Below the pieces are notes generated by a model, which did not search any database, was not told the DNA's origin, and saw nothing but the letters and a program-made list of their open reading frames with translations. Positions 26,222-34,150 of a stretch of 64,000 nt of DNA are shown here, in pieces. The stretch comes from Flavobacterium sp. 9R. Its GTDB lineage: Bacteria; Bacteroidota; Bacteroidia; Flavobacteriales; Flavobacteriaceae. Location of the stretch: positions 1 to 64,000 of the forward strand of contig NZ_LR733413.1 in the NCBI RefSeq assembly GCF_902506345.1. The letters are read 5' to 3'. The translations under genes and the position numbers were made by a program. The number at the start of each line of letters is the position of its first letter. The first letter of the stretch is position 1.

Positions 26222-26272
26222 TCAACAAAGACGAATAATAATGATGTTAATAATATTAGTGTTTTGTGTCAT
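26222..26272 (-). CDS. Ile-rich leader peptide 2
   Basis: ATG to TGA, 16 residues: MTQNTNIINIIIIRLC. Six of 16 residues are Ile, four in a row. The stop codon lies just before GACGAG, the candidate antiterminator strand, and 28 nt before terminator 2. It has the structure of an amino-acid-biosynthesis leader peptide: stalling at Ile codons when isoleucyl-tRNA is scarce would favour antitermination. It is not in annotated-ORF length range, and no ribosome-binding site is expected in this group. It closely parallels leader 1. Confidence 0.8.
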   Translation of the reverse strand: MTQNTNIINIIIIRLC

Positions 26273-26277
26273 AATCT

Positions 26278-26304
26278 AAAAAAAAACCTCCCAATTGGGA
26301 GGTT
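26278..26304 (-). terminator. Attenuator terminator 1
   Basis: On the minus strand AACCTCCC pairs with GGGAGGTT around AATT, and nine T follow. It lies between leader 1 and leader 2. Confidence 0.85.
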
Positions 26305-26344
26305 CTATATTGTTATTGTTAATACTATACAGCGCCTCACATTC

Positions 26345-26395
26345 TCATCGAATGATAATTAAAATGCTGCTAATAATTGTGTTATTGTTTTTCAT
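26345..26395 (-). CDS. Ile-rich leader peptide 1
   Basis: ATG to TGA, 16 residues: MKNNNTIISSILIIIR. Six Ile and one Leu. It begins about 18 bp after a TATATTTG promoter box and ends 40 nt before terminator 1. Its position, length and composition are those of an Ile-responsive attenuation peptide. A GTGAGG sequence just after its stop could pair with CCTC of the terminator stem as antiterminator, though this pairing is short. Confidence 0.8.
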   Translation of the reverse strand: MKNNNTIISSILIIIR

Positions 26396-26412
26396 ATAAA
26401 AATGGGATACCG

Positions 26413-26420
26413 CAAATATA
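26413..26420 (-). promoter_or_regulatory. Candidate promoter (TATATTTG) for the leader-ACT-ilvA transcript
   Basis: Exact match to TAnnTTTG on the minus strand, followed by CGG, 17 bp before the leader 1 ATG. No clear -33 TTG at the expected distance was seen. Confidence 0.6.
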
Positions 26421-26444
26421 AACAATTATGGTGTTCACCACTAT

Positions 26445-26981
26445 TTATTTTTTCACTGGAGGATATTGTGCTAAAATTTTCCCCACAAATTCAGCAACTA
26501 CTTCGTCTTTTTTGTCCGTGTTTTTAGTTAAGGTTCCAATACCTTCACCTTGCCAAATCATTTCTTTCTTTTTAGCATCGATGAGGTCGATAAACAAGGT
26601 GCCTTCGGTAGAGGTGGAAACGGTGGTTTGGTTGCCACCCATCATCCAAGGATTCCAGCCCCAACCCCAGCCGTAACCCCAACCAGCGTTGAATTGGTTT
26701 ACGCTAACTTGCTCTCTGGATTTGGTAAAAATATTGATTAACAAATCAGGTGTTTCGCTTTTGGTAAATCCTTTGGCAGTCATTTGTTGGTCAATGGCTC
26801 TCAAAATACGTTTTTTGTCCAAATCAGAAATCTCTACTTTGTCAATACCCGCTTTATAATACGCATAGGTTTTGTAAGGAGAAAAATCTACATTTTTGTC
26901 GTAATCCGAATATACTCTAACGGAACTACAAGAACTAAAAAAAACAACTAGCACTAAGGCAAATAATGATATAGGTTTCAT
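26445..26981 (-). CDS. DUF4136 family lipoprotein
   Basis: 178 residues with a lipobox signal (LFALVLVVFFSSC, Cys at about 18), so an inner- or outer-membrane lipoprotein. The DUF4136 domain has the pattern VRVYSDYDKNVDFSPYKTYAYY ... LDKKRILRAIDQQMTAKGFTKSETPDLLINIFTKSREQ ... GTLFIDLIDAKKKEMIWQGEGIGTL. A Trp/Gly-rich insert (GWGYGWGWGWNPWMMGG) is typical. Function is unknown. It lies just upstream of the ilv leader on the same strand, with no obvious terminator between. Confidence 0.85.
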   Translation of the reverse strand: MKPISLFALVLVVFFSSCSSVRVYSDYDKNVDFSPYKTYAYYKAGIDKVEISDLDKKRILRAIDQQMTAKGFTKSETPDLLINIFTKSREQVSVNQFNAGWGYGWGWGWNPWMMGGNQTTVSTSTEGTLFIDLIDAKKKEMIWQGEGIGTLTKNTDKKDEVVAEFVGKILAQYPPVKK

Positions 26982-27159
26982 ATGGATATTGTTTAAGTTA
27001 TTATCTATTATGATTCTCGCTTTCTACTGCAAAATAATCTATTTTCAGTTCAAGATAGTTTTTTTAACATTAGATTATAACTATCAAAATGTTAGTTTAA
27101 AACCACCAGTATCTTTCAAAAAACGGATTTGTTATGAAGATTTCAAAGGAAATCCTGTA

Positions 27160-29145
27160 TTATAGCAAATGGTCTTCAACAGCATTCGGAAGCGTCACTT
27201 TTAGTAAAGGTTCTACTTCCATAGCGCGTTTGATGGCAAAAATCGCTCCTTCGTTACGCGCCCAGCTTCTGCGAGAAATTCCGTTGTTGACATCCCAAAA
27301 CAACATTGATGCCAAACGTTTAGAAGCTTCTTTGGAACCATCAAGAACCATACCAAAGCCGCCATTGATAACTTCTCCCCAGCCAACACCGCCGCCGTTG
27401 TGAATAGACACCCAAGTAGCGCCGCGGAAACTATCACCAATCACATTATGAATGGCCATATCAGCGGTAAATCTTGAACCGTCATAAATATTCGAAGTTT
27501 CTCGGTAAGGCGAATCGGTTCCTGAAACATCGTGGTGGTCACGACCTAAAACCACATAACCTATTTCGCCTTTGGCAATGGCTTGGTTGAATGCTTCGGC
27601 GATTTTAGTACGTCCTTCGGCATCGGCGTATAAAATTCGCGCTTGTGAACCTACCACTAATTTATTTTCTTGAGCACCTTTAATCCACTGAATGTTATCC
27701 TGCATTTGTTGCTGGATTTCTATAGGGGAGGTTTCAATCATTTTCTCTAAAACGGCACAAGCAATAGCATCTGTTTTGGCCAAGTCTTCTGGTTTTCCTG
27801 AGGTACATACCCAACGGAAAGGACCAAAACCATAATCAAAACACATCGGTCCCATAATATCTTGTACGTAAGAAGGGTATTTGAATTCTCTACCAAGCGT
27901 TGGATTTTCAGCCATAACATCGGCTCCCGCTCTTGAGGCTTCTAGTAAAAAGGCGTTGCCGTAATCAAAGAAATACGTGCCTTTTGCGGTATGTTTGTTG
28001 ATAGCCGCTGAGTGACGACGTAATGTTTCTTGCACTTTTTCTTTAAAAAGTTCCGGTTGGTTGGCCATCATTTCATTGGCTTCCTCAAACGAAATGCCCG
28101 CTGGATAATACCCGCCAGCCCACGGATTATGCAAAGAAGTTTGGTCAGAGCCCAAATCGATATGCATATTTTCTTGGTCAAAACGCTCCCAAACGTCTAC
28201 AATATTGCCTAAATACGCAATAGAAACGGTTTCGTTGTTGGTTTTTGCTAAGGCGACACGTTGCACTAAAGCATCTAAATCTTCAATCACTTCATTAATC
28301 CAACCTTGGCTGTGACGAATATGGGTGATTTTTGGATTCACTTCGGCGCAAACGGTGATACAACCCGCAATATTTCCCGCTTTGGGTTGCGCGCCACTCA
28401 TTCCTCCCAATCCAGAAGTCACAAATAAACCGCCTTTTGGATTCTTTTTAATTTTTCTAAAACCATTCAAAACCGTGATGGTCGTGCCGTGCACAATACC
28501 TTGTGGACCAATGTACATATAACTTCCAGCCGTCATTTGTCCGTATTGCGAAACGCCCAAGGCATTCATTTTTTCCCAATCGTCTGGTGCAGAATAATTC
28601 GGAATCACCATCCCATTGGTCACCACCACTCTCGGCGCCTCTTTATGCGACGGAAACAATCCCATCGGGTGCCCAGAATACATCGTCAACGTTTGCTCAT
28701 CGGTCATTTCCGATAAGTATTGCATCGTCAAAAGGAATTGTGCCCAATTTTGAAACACCGCGCCATTTCCGCCATAGGTAATCAACTCGTGCGGATGCTG
28801 CGCTACGGCATAATCCAAATTGTTTTGAATCATCAACATAATGGCTTTCGCTTGCTCGCTTTTCCCGGGATATTCGTCAATCGGACGTGCGTACATTTTA
28901 TAATCAGGACGAAAACGGTACATATAAATACGACCGTATTGCTCTAATTCTTCCGAGAATTCAGGCACTAATTCCGAATGATGTTTCGGGTCAAAATAAC
29001 GCAACGCATTGCGCAACGCCAACTTTTTTTCTTCTGCCGTCAAAATTTCTTTACGTTTCGGCGCGTGATTTATGGCCGCATCATAAGGCTTAGGTTGTGG
29101 TAATATATCAGGAATTCCTTGTTGGATTTGTTCTTTAAATGTCAT
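27160..29145 (-). CDS. hutU: Urocanate hydratase
   Basis: 661 residues from ATG 29145 (MTFKEQIQQGIPDILPQP); the 24 codons upstream of it are not conserved-looking and start with an unlikely sequence. Motifs of the family: YGGNGAVFQNW, MYSGHPMGLFPS, GVSQYGQMTAGSYMYIGPQGIVHGTTIT, VTSGLGGMSGAQPKAGNIAG (NAD-binding), DQTSLHNPWAGGYYP and CFDYGFGPFRWVCTSG with the conserved Cys. The length is that of the longer Bacteroidota form. It converts urocanate to imidazolonepropionate in histidine breakdown, but no other hut gene is nearby. Confidence 0.94.
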   Translation of the reverse strand: MTFKEQIQQGIPDILPQPKPYDAAINHAPKRKEILTAEEKKLALRNALRYFDPKHHSELVPEFSEELEQYGRIYMYRFRPDYKMYARPIDEYPGKSEQAKAIMLMIQNNLDYAVAQHPHELITYGGNGAVFQNWAQFLLTMQYLSEMTDEQTLTMYSGHPMGLFPSHKEAPRVVVTNGMVIPNYSAPDDWEKMNALGVSQYGQMTAGSYMYIGPQGIVHGTTITVLNGFRKIKKNPKGGLFVTSGLGGMSGAQPKAGNIAGCITVCAEVNPKITHIRHSQGWINEVIEDLDALVQRVALAKTNNETVSIAYLGNIVDVWERFDQENMHIDLGSDQTSLHNPWAGGYYPAGISFEEANEMMANQPELFKEKVQETLRRHSAAINKHTAKGTYFFDYGNAFLLEASRAGADVMAENPTLGREFKYPSYVQDIMGPMCFDYGFGPFRWVCTSGKPEDLAKTDAIACAVLEKMIETSPIEIQQQMQDNIQWIKGAQENKLVVGSQARILYADAEGRTKIAEAFNQAIAKGEIGYVVLGRDHHDVSGTDSPYRETSNIYDGSRFTADMAIHNVIGDSFRGATWVSIHNGGGVGWGEVINGGFGMVLDGSKEASKRLASMLFWDVNNGISRRSWARNEGAIFAIKRAMEVEPLLKVTLPNAVEDHLL

Positions 29146-29210
29146 CTTTTTTTTGTTTTTACAATCGAAAATAAAATAATAGCGATACTTTTTAGTAAGA
29201 TTTGGGCGAG

Positions 29211-29273
29211 ACCCCAATACCCCAAGTGGCCTATGCAGCGTTGTCGTGATGCGGCCACTTGTGGTATTGCGGT
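29211..29273 (-). repeat. Structured inverted repeat in the 641-bp gap upstream of hutU
   Basis: Two 16-nt arms (AATACCCCAAGTGGCC and GGCCACTTGTGGTATT) pair with a single mismatch around a 21-nt loop. The adjacent minus-strand sequence AGCGTGGATAGCCCGACCGC is reminiscent of the right arm of the dispersed elements elsewhere (TAGCGGATGGCGGGA), so this may be a related but different family. GC content is higher than in the surroundings. Confidence 0.6.
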
Positions 29274-29786
29274 CGGGCTATCCACGCTACTTCGGTAGCC
29301 AGTTCCTATCCCTCTCGCGACCCGTAGACCAAGGACTTTTTGCTTCCAAAACTTCTTGGGCAGTATATCGTCACCCTCTAGTTGGTTAAAAACCGACTAA
29401 GGATACCTAATGTCCGACCGGTGGTAGGACTTGTATATTTTGATTCTGTATTGTAAAGAAAGGACATCCATTTCTTAGCGTTTTTTTATATTTTGAGTTC
29501 AATCATTTCATCGAGACTTGTGAACTTTGGTAAGTCTAATATAATTTGCTTTCTTCTTTCATCACCAAAGAAACACACCCCCGACCCCTATAACTCCCTT
29601 TTTTATTTTTTTGGAGTCGTTGAATCTTCGATTTCGAGAAGGGAGTAGTAGCTGCATTGAAATCGCGAATCTTTTGTTTTTTGTGCTTTCTGCTTTTACC
29701 GCCCTAAATCTGAACACTAAAAACTGAGCACTGACCACTAATTTCTGCCTTCTTCAATCTGCCTTCTATTTTCTATTCTCTATATT
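29274..29786. other. Gene-free stretch between the hutU-side inverted repeat and the DUF5522 gene
   Basis: No convincing ORF was seen. The first 200 bp are GC-richer than usual and include phrases such as GGTAGCCAGTTCCTATCCCTC and GACCCGTAGACCAAGGAC that look like non-coding repeat sequence. The remainder is T-rich. Confidence 0.5.
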
Positions 29787-29978
29787 CTATTTCCCTACCT
29801 CTGTCTTCTTAAATTCTCCCGTTTTCTTATCATAGCCATACGGACAATGACGGCAACCGCTTTTGCAGCAATAACCTCTTTTTAGGTGATGCTTTTCGGT
29901 AAAACATTTATAGCCTTCGGGAGTAAAGTAAAAATCTTCACCCTCGATTAATTTATTTTCATTACTTTGCTCTAACAT
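29787..29978 (-). CDS. DUF5522 small cysteine-rich protein
   Basis: 63 residues: EGEDFYFTPEGYKCFTEKHHLKRGYCCKSGCRHCPYGYDKK. The YCCxxGCRHCPYGY core is the signature of DUF5522. Five cysteines and two histidines in a short span suggest metal or iron-sulfur binding, but the function is unknown. Start ATG 29978. Confidence 0.85.
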   Translation of the reverse strand: MLEQSNENKLIEGEDFYFTPEGYKCFTEKHHLKRGYCCKSGCRHCPYGYDKKTGEFKKTEVGK

Positions 29979-30079
29979 AAGCGACTTGTTTTTTGGGGAT
30001 GTTCGTGCTACTAGAACGAATGGTGTTTTCCTTAAATAAAAGGCTGCAACAGTTGCAAATCTATAAATTTTAAAGCGAA

Positions 30080-30421
30080 ATGATTCTTATTGTTGCTAAA
30101 TATTTAATTCCAAAAGGATATAGCGGCCTCGCTGCTTTTCCGTTTGTGCTAGTTAAAAAAGAAGGCTACAAAGAAAATCGCATTTTCATCAATCACGAAA
30201 AAATACATTTGCGTCAACAACTCGAATTGCTGATTGTCCCTTTTTTTATTTGGTACAGCCTAGAGTTTTTGCTGAGATGGTATCAATACAAAGATAAAAA
30301 TTTGGCGTATCGGAACCTGAGTTTTGAACGCGAAGCTTATGCGAACGAATCCAATTTGAGTTACCTTGAAACGAGGAAATATTTTAGTTTTTTAAACTAT
30401 TTGCACACAAAAAGAAATTAA
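30080..30421 (+). CDS. Small membrane protein with an HExxH motif
   Basis: 113 residues. HEKIH at 39-43 is followed by a membrane helix (about 50-67) and by SFEREAYANE (81-90), where the Glu spacing fits the third ligand of gluzincin zinc peptidases. The arrangement is like a cut-down M48/M56-type peptidase. There is no signal peptide or larger domain. I do not recognise a named family, and activity is not shown. It is followed by a long inverted repeat, then the ACC-deaminase-like gene. Confidence 0.6.
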   Translation: MILIVAKYLIPKGYSGLAAFPFVLVKKEGYKENRIFINHEKIHLRQQLELLIVPFFIWYSLEFLLRWYQYKDKNLAYRNLSFEREAYANESNLSYLETRKYFSFLNYLHTKRN

Positions 30422-30429
30422 AAGCCTAT

Positions 30430-30512
30430 TTAACCGCAAGGTTCGCAAAGAAAGCGCAATGACCGCAAAGCTTAGTGAACTTTGCGTAAATCTTTGCGAA
30501 CCTTGCGGTTAA
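30430..30512. repeat. 22-bp perfect inverted repeat with nested hairpin (AACCGCAAGGTTCGCAAAG type)
   Basis: The outer arms (30430-30451 and 30491-30512) are perfectly complementary over 22 bp; the centre contains an inner pair CGCAAAG / CTTTGCG. The arm resembles the inverted repeat at 21724-21777, and a fragment (TTAACCGCAAA) occurs at 9343 upstream of der. It separates the small HExxH gene from the next gene by position and could act as a terminator although no long T-run follows. Confidence 0.85.
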
Positions 30513-30532
30513 TTTTATAAAATCTATACACT

Positions 30533-31423
30533 TTGAATCAAGAAATAACATACGAATTGCCCAATGGAATTACTCTTGAGATAAAAAGGGAGGATTTACT
30601 TCATCCTTTTGTCTCAGGCAATAAATTCCGAAAACTAAAATACAATGTACTCCAAGCCAAAGCCGAAAATCAGTCGGTTTTGCTCACTTTTGGAGGCGCT
30701 TTTTCCAATCATATTGCTGCTGTGGCGTATGCCGGAAAAGAGCAAGGTTTTGAAACTATTGGTATAATTCGAGGGGATGAATTACGTTATAAAATTTCGG
30801 AGAATCCTACCTTGTCTTTTGCTCAAGAATGCGGAATGCGTTTTGAATTTGTCACCCGTGAAGCCTATCGTCATAAAACAGACGCTGCTTTTATTGAAGA
30901 ACTTAAAGCACAATTCGGGTCTTTTTATTTGGTTCCCGAAGGTGGTACCAACGATTTGGCAGTCAAAGGATGTGAAGAAATCCTAACCGAGCTAGATGCC
31001 GATTTTGATTTTGTTTGTAGCGCTGTTGGAACGGGAGGCACCATTTCGGGACTCATTAACAGTGCTTTGCCGCATCAAAAAGTTTTGGGATTTCCAGCGT
31101 TAAAAGGGGATTTTTTACAAGATGAAATTCGTAATTTTGTCCAAAATAAAAATTGGGAGCTCCAAATCGACTATCATTTTGGAGGTTATGGTAAAGTAAC
31201 CACCGAATTTATCGAATGGATGAATTGGTTTTATGCACAAACGGGTATTCCGTTAGACCCAATTTATACTGGAAAAATGGTTTTTGGCGTTATGGATTTA
31301 ATCCAGCGCAACTATTTTCCACCAAAATCCAAAATTCTGATGATTCACACCGGTGGACTCCAAGGAATTGCGGGTATGAATGCCAAATTAAGAAACCAAA
31401 ACAAACCGATTTTAGTACTATGA
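30533..31423 (+). CDS. 1-aminocyclopropane-1-carboxylate deaminase/D-cysteine desulfhydrase family PLP enzyme
   Basis: 296 residues. The PLP-binding Lys is in LLHPFVSGNKFRKLKY, the LTFGGAFSNHIAAVAYAGKEQGFETIGIIRGDE motif follows, and AVGTGGTISGL binds the phosphate. The family includes ACC deaminases and D-cysteine desulfhydrases; the substrate cannot be decided by eye. The start is TTG: the in-frame stop is at 30518 and there is no ATG in between. The stop (TGA) overlaps the next gene's ATG. Confidence 0.85.
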   Translation: MNQEITYELPNGITLEIKREDLLHPFVSGNKFRKLKYNVLQAKAENQSVLLTFGGAFSNHIAAVAYAGKEQGFETIGIIRGDELRYKISENPTLSFAQECGMRFEFVTREAYRHKTDAAFIEELKAQFGSFYLVPEGGTNDLAVKGCEEILTELDADFDFVCSAVGTGGTISGLINSALPHQKVLGFPALKGDFLQDEIRNFVQNKNWELQIDYHFGGYGKVTTEFIEWMNWFYAQTGIPLDPIYTGKMVFGVMDLIQRNYFPPKSKILMIHTGGLQGIAGMNAKLRNQNKPILVL

Positions 31424-32229
31424 TGAAACAAATTTTCTGCCTGATGGTATTGCTGTTTTTGGTAAGCTGTAACAGTACTAAACCGGTTACTCAAACCCAT
31501 AAAAAAAACACAACTCCCGCTAAGAAAACAGTCGTTTATACTAAGACGCCATCTGCTAATGGTGTTGCCACTAAAAGATTAGAGGTGGTCAATCAGTACA
31601 TAGAACAATACAAAGGAATTGCAATGAGCAATATGAAAAATTTTGGCATTCCTGCGAGTATAATATTGGCACAAGGAATTTTAGAATCGGGTGCTGGGAA
31701 AAGTAGTCTAGCAGTCAATTCCAACAATCATTTTGGTATCAAATGTCATAATGATTGGGAAGGAGAATTTGTACACCAAGATGATGATTCAGAAAAAGAA
31801 TGTTTCCGAAAATATGAAGACCCTGCGGGTTCTTATAAAGACCACTCTAAATTTTTGACAACCAAAAAACGATATGCCTCTCTTTTTTCGTTGGCGAAAG
31901 GAGATTATGTGGCTTGGGCTATGGGATTGCGAGCCGCTGGATACGCCACCGACCCGCTGTATCCTGAAAAACTGATAGCCTATATTGAACGCTATGATTT
32001 ACATCAGTACGATAGTCAGGTTTTGGGAAAAAGTGGGGTAAATTATCCCGTTTCGAGTCGAGTAGACAACCAAGGGGTAAACGGTGATGGAACGTTGTAT
32101 GAAGTCCAAAAGGGCGATACGTTGTATTCCATTTCCAAAAAATTCAATGTTTTGGTCGAAGATTTACAACGTAAAAACAACTTAACAGACAACGCCATTT
32201 CAATTGGGCAAAAATTGATTGTTAAGTAA
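31420..32229 (+). CDS. Glucosaminidase lipoprotein with C-terminal LysM
   Basis: 269 residues from ATG 31420 (or the next codon, also ATG), overlapping the previous stop by 4 bp (ATGA). Lipobox signal: FLVSC at about residues 14-18. The mannosyl-glycoprotein endo-beta-N-acetylglucosaminidase-like domain (FlgJ-type) follows: NMKNFGIPASIILAQGILESGAGKSSLAVNSNNHFGIKCH, with the catalytic Glu in LESG, and KERYASLF-like and YATDPLYPEKLIAYIERY motifs. A C-terminal LysM (YEVQKGDTLYSISKKFNVLVEDLQRKNNL) binds peptidoglycan. A cell-wall hydrolase anchored to a membrane. The coupling to a PLP enzyme gene is unexplained. Confidence 0.9.
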   Translation: MMKQIFCLMVLLFLVSCNSTKPVTQTHKKNTTPAKKTVVYTKTPSANGVATKRLEVVNQYIEQYKGIAMSNMKNFGIPASIILAQGILESGAGKSSLAVNSNNHFGIKCHNDWEGEFVHQDDDSEKECFRKYEDPAGSYKDHSKFLTTKKRYASLFSLAKGDYVAWAMGLRAAGYATDPLYPEKLIAYIERYDLHQYDSQVLGKSGVNYPVSSRVDNQGVNGDGTLYEVQKGDTLYSISKKFNVLVEDLQRKNNLTDNAISIGQKLIVK

Positions 32230-32289
32230 AATAGCCGTTGGTTAAAGCTGATATTTTAGAATTAAAAATACTTTATAAATAGTAAAAAT

Positions 32290-33576
32290 ATGATATACCA
32301 AAGAAGCAGTCAGCTTTTTGCTGAAGCGGAAAAAGTAATTCCAGGAGGCGTAAATTCGCCAGTACGAGCTTTTAAAGCCGTGGGTGGTACTCCAATTTTT
32401 GTAAAAAGAGCGCAAGGAGCGTATTTATATGATGAAGATGGTAACCGATTGATTGATTACATTAATTCTTGGGGACCTATGATTTTGGGTCACGCTTACG
32501 AACCCGTTGTGGATGCGCTAACGGAACGTGCCAAATTAGGAACCTCTTTTGGAATGCCTACGGAATTGGAAACTAAAATTGCTGCTTTGGCAGTTGCTAT
32601 GGTGCCGAATATCGATAAAATTCGTTTTGTGAATTCGGGGACAGAAGCTTGTATGAGTGCCATTCGTTTGGCGCGTGGCTTTACCAAAAGAGATAAAATC
32701 ATCAAGTTTGCAGGTTGCTATCACGGTCATTCCGATTCGTTTTTGATTGCAGCGGGTAGTGGCTTAAGTACTTTTGGAGTACCTAATAGTCCTGGAGTAA
32801 CAGAAGGAACGGCTAAAGATACTTTGTTGGCTCGTTACAACGATTTAGAAAATGTTAGCGCTTTGATTGCTGCCAATCCCAATGAAATTGCAGCCATTAT
32901 TGTAGAACCCGTTGCGGGAAATATGGGTTGTGTACCACCACTCAACGGATTCTTAGAAGGCTTACGTGAGTTGTGTTATGCTAACGGAATATTATTGATT
33001 TTTGATGAGGTAATGACTGGCTTCCGTTTGGCAGCAGGTGGAGTTCAAGAATTATACGGCATTCAAGCGGATATCGTTTGTTTTGGAAAAGTAATTGGTG
33101 GCGGATTGCCAGTAGGGGCTTTTGCTGCTCGTGAAGAAATTATGAATTACTTGGCGCCACTAGGTCCCGTGTATCAAGCTGGAACATTATCTGGGAATCC
33201 GTTAGCGATGGCGGCTGGATTGGCGATGTTAGAAGCCTTAAATAACGACAGAGCAGTATTTCAACGATTGGAAGATAAAACTTCTTATTTAGAAGCAGGA
33301 ATTCGTAAAGTACTTACCGCAAATGGTGTGGTTTTTACCATCAATAGAGTAGGTTCTATGATTTCGGTTCATTTTGATGCGGCGCCTGTTGTCGATTTTC
33401 AATCGGCTGCTAAAGGAGACAATGCCACCTTTAAAAAATTCTTCCACGGTTTGCTGCAAGAAGGAATTTACATTGCACCATCGGCTTATGAAACGTGGTT
33501 TATTACCGATGCGTTAACTTATGAAGATTTAGATTTCACCATACAAGCTATTGATAAAGTATCGAAGACTTTTTAA
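32290..33576 (+). CDS. hemL: Glutamate-1-semialdehyde 2,1-aminomutase
   Basis: 428 residues, normal length. Class III aminotransferase fold with [26 protein letters not shown] at the N-terminus (the GSAM signature), [40 protein letters not shown] and the PLP Lys motif [15 protein letters not shown]. It makes 5-aminolevulinate for haem synthesis by the C5 route. It is 60 bp after the glucosaminidase gene and ends at a bidirectional terminator. Confidence 0.96.
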   Translation: MIYQRSSQLFAEAEKVIPGGVNSPVRAFKAVGGTPIFVKRAQGAYLYDEDGNRLIDYINSWGPMILGHAYEPVVDALTERAKLGTSFGMPTELETKIAALAVAMVPNIDKIRFVNSGTEACMSAIRLARGFTKRDKIIKFAGCYHGHSDSFLIAAGSGLSTFGVPNSPGVTEGTAKDTLLARYNDLENVSALIAANPNEIAAIIVEPVAGNMGCVPPLNGFLEGLRELCYANGILLIFDEVMTGFRLAAGGVQELYGIQADIVCFGKVIGGGLPVGAFAAREEIMNYLAPLGPVYQAGTLSGNPLAMAAGLAMLEALNNDRAVFQRLEDKTSYLEAGIRKVLTANGVVFTINRVGSMISVHFDAAPVVDFQSAAKGDNATFKKFFHGLLQEGIYIAPSAYETWFITDALTYEDLDFTIQAIDKVSKTF

Positions 33577-33592
33577 GAAATAGTAGCACAAC

Positions 33593-33631
33593 AAAAAAGG
33601 GAGTTTCTTGCTGTAGAAACTCCCTTTTTTT
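33593..33631 (+). terminator. Bidirectional terminator between hemL and the Spy-like gene
   Basis: Stem GGGAGTTTC / GAAACTCCC with A-run and T-run flanks, between convergent genes. Confidence 0.88.
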
Positions 33632-33632
33632 A

Positions 33633-34079
33633 TTAATAATCACCTTTATGTCTTCGTCTTTCTTCTCTTTTCTCGAGCATTTTTTCTTTTCTAATTTCAC
33701 GGTCGTTTTCCCATTTGGTGTATTGTTCAGGGGTTAAAATCGACTTCATTTTGGCATCATTTGCTTCTTTTTCGGCTTTCATTTTTTTAGCCATTTCTTT
33801 TCTTTCTTTAGCAGAAGCTAGTAATTGCTCGTCTTTTTTGGCTTCTCTTTTGGCTTTAAAATCAGCTGCTTTTGCGCTTTGCTCTGCCAATAATTTTTTT
33901 ACTTCTTCTTGTTGTTTGGCATTTAGATTTAAATCCGTAGTCAATTTGTTTAAATGTTTCTCCTGACGTTGTTCTGGAGTCAATTTTTCCATTTCGTCAC
34001 GATTTGGTCTTTCTCTTCTTTGCTGTGCGACACTGCTTAAACTTACTACCAATAAGGCAGCCATAATTACTTTTTTCAT
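33633..34079 (-). CDS. Spy/LTXXQ-like periplasmic protein
   Basis: 148 residues with a signal peptide (MKKVIMAALLVVSLSSVAQQ). The rest is highly charged, helical and rich in Lys/Glu: PNRDEMEKLTPEQRQEKHLNKLTTDLNLNAKQQEEVKKLLAEQSAKAADFKAKRE and a second LTPEQYTKWENDREIRKEKMLEKREERR. Two LTPEQ motifs are as in Spy/CpxP-type proteins and DUF4890. A periplasmic chaperone-like role is possible but unproven. Monocistronic. Confidence 0.75.
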   Translation of the reverse strand: MKKVIMAALLVVSLSSVAQQRRERPNRDEMEKLTPEQRQEKHLNKLTTDLNLNAKQQEEVKKLLAEQSAKAADFKAKREAKKDEQLLASAKERKEMAKKMKAEKEANDAKMKSILTPEQYTKWENDREIRKEKMLEKREERRRHKGDY

Positions 34080-34150
34080 CTTACTTTCGTTTTTTTGATT
34101 TATACTGATAAGATGAAGTTTAAAGAAAAAGGTTTAATGTTAACAAAAAA

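Noticed and set aside
30430..30512. The inverted repeat as a CRISPR or insertion-sequence end
   Set aside because: There is only one unit, no spacer array, no transposase and no visible target-site duplication.
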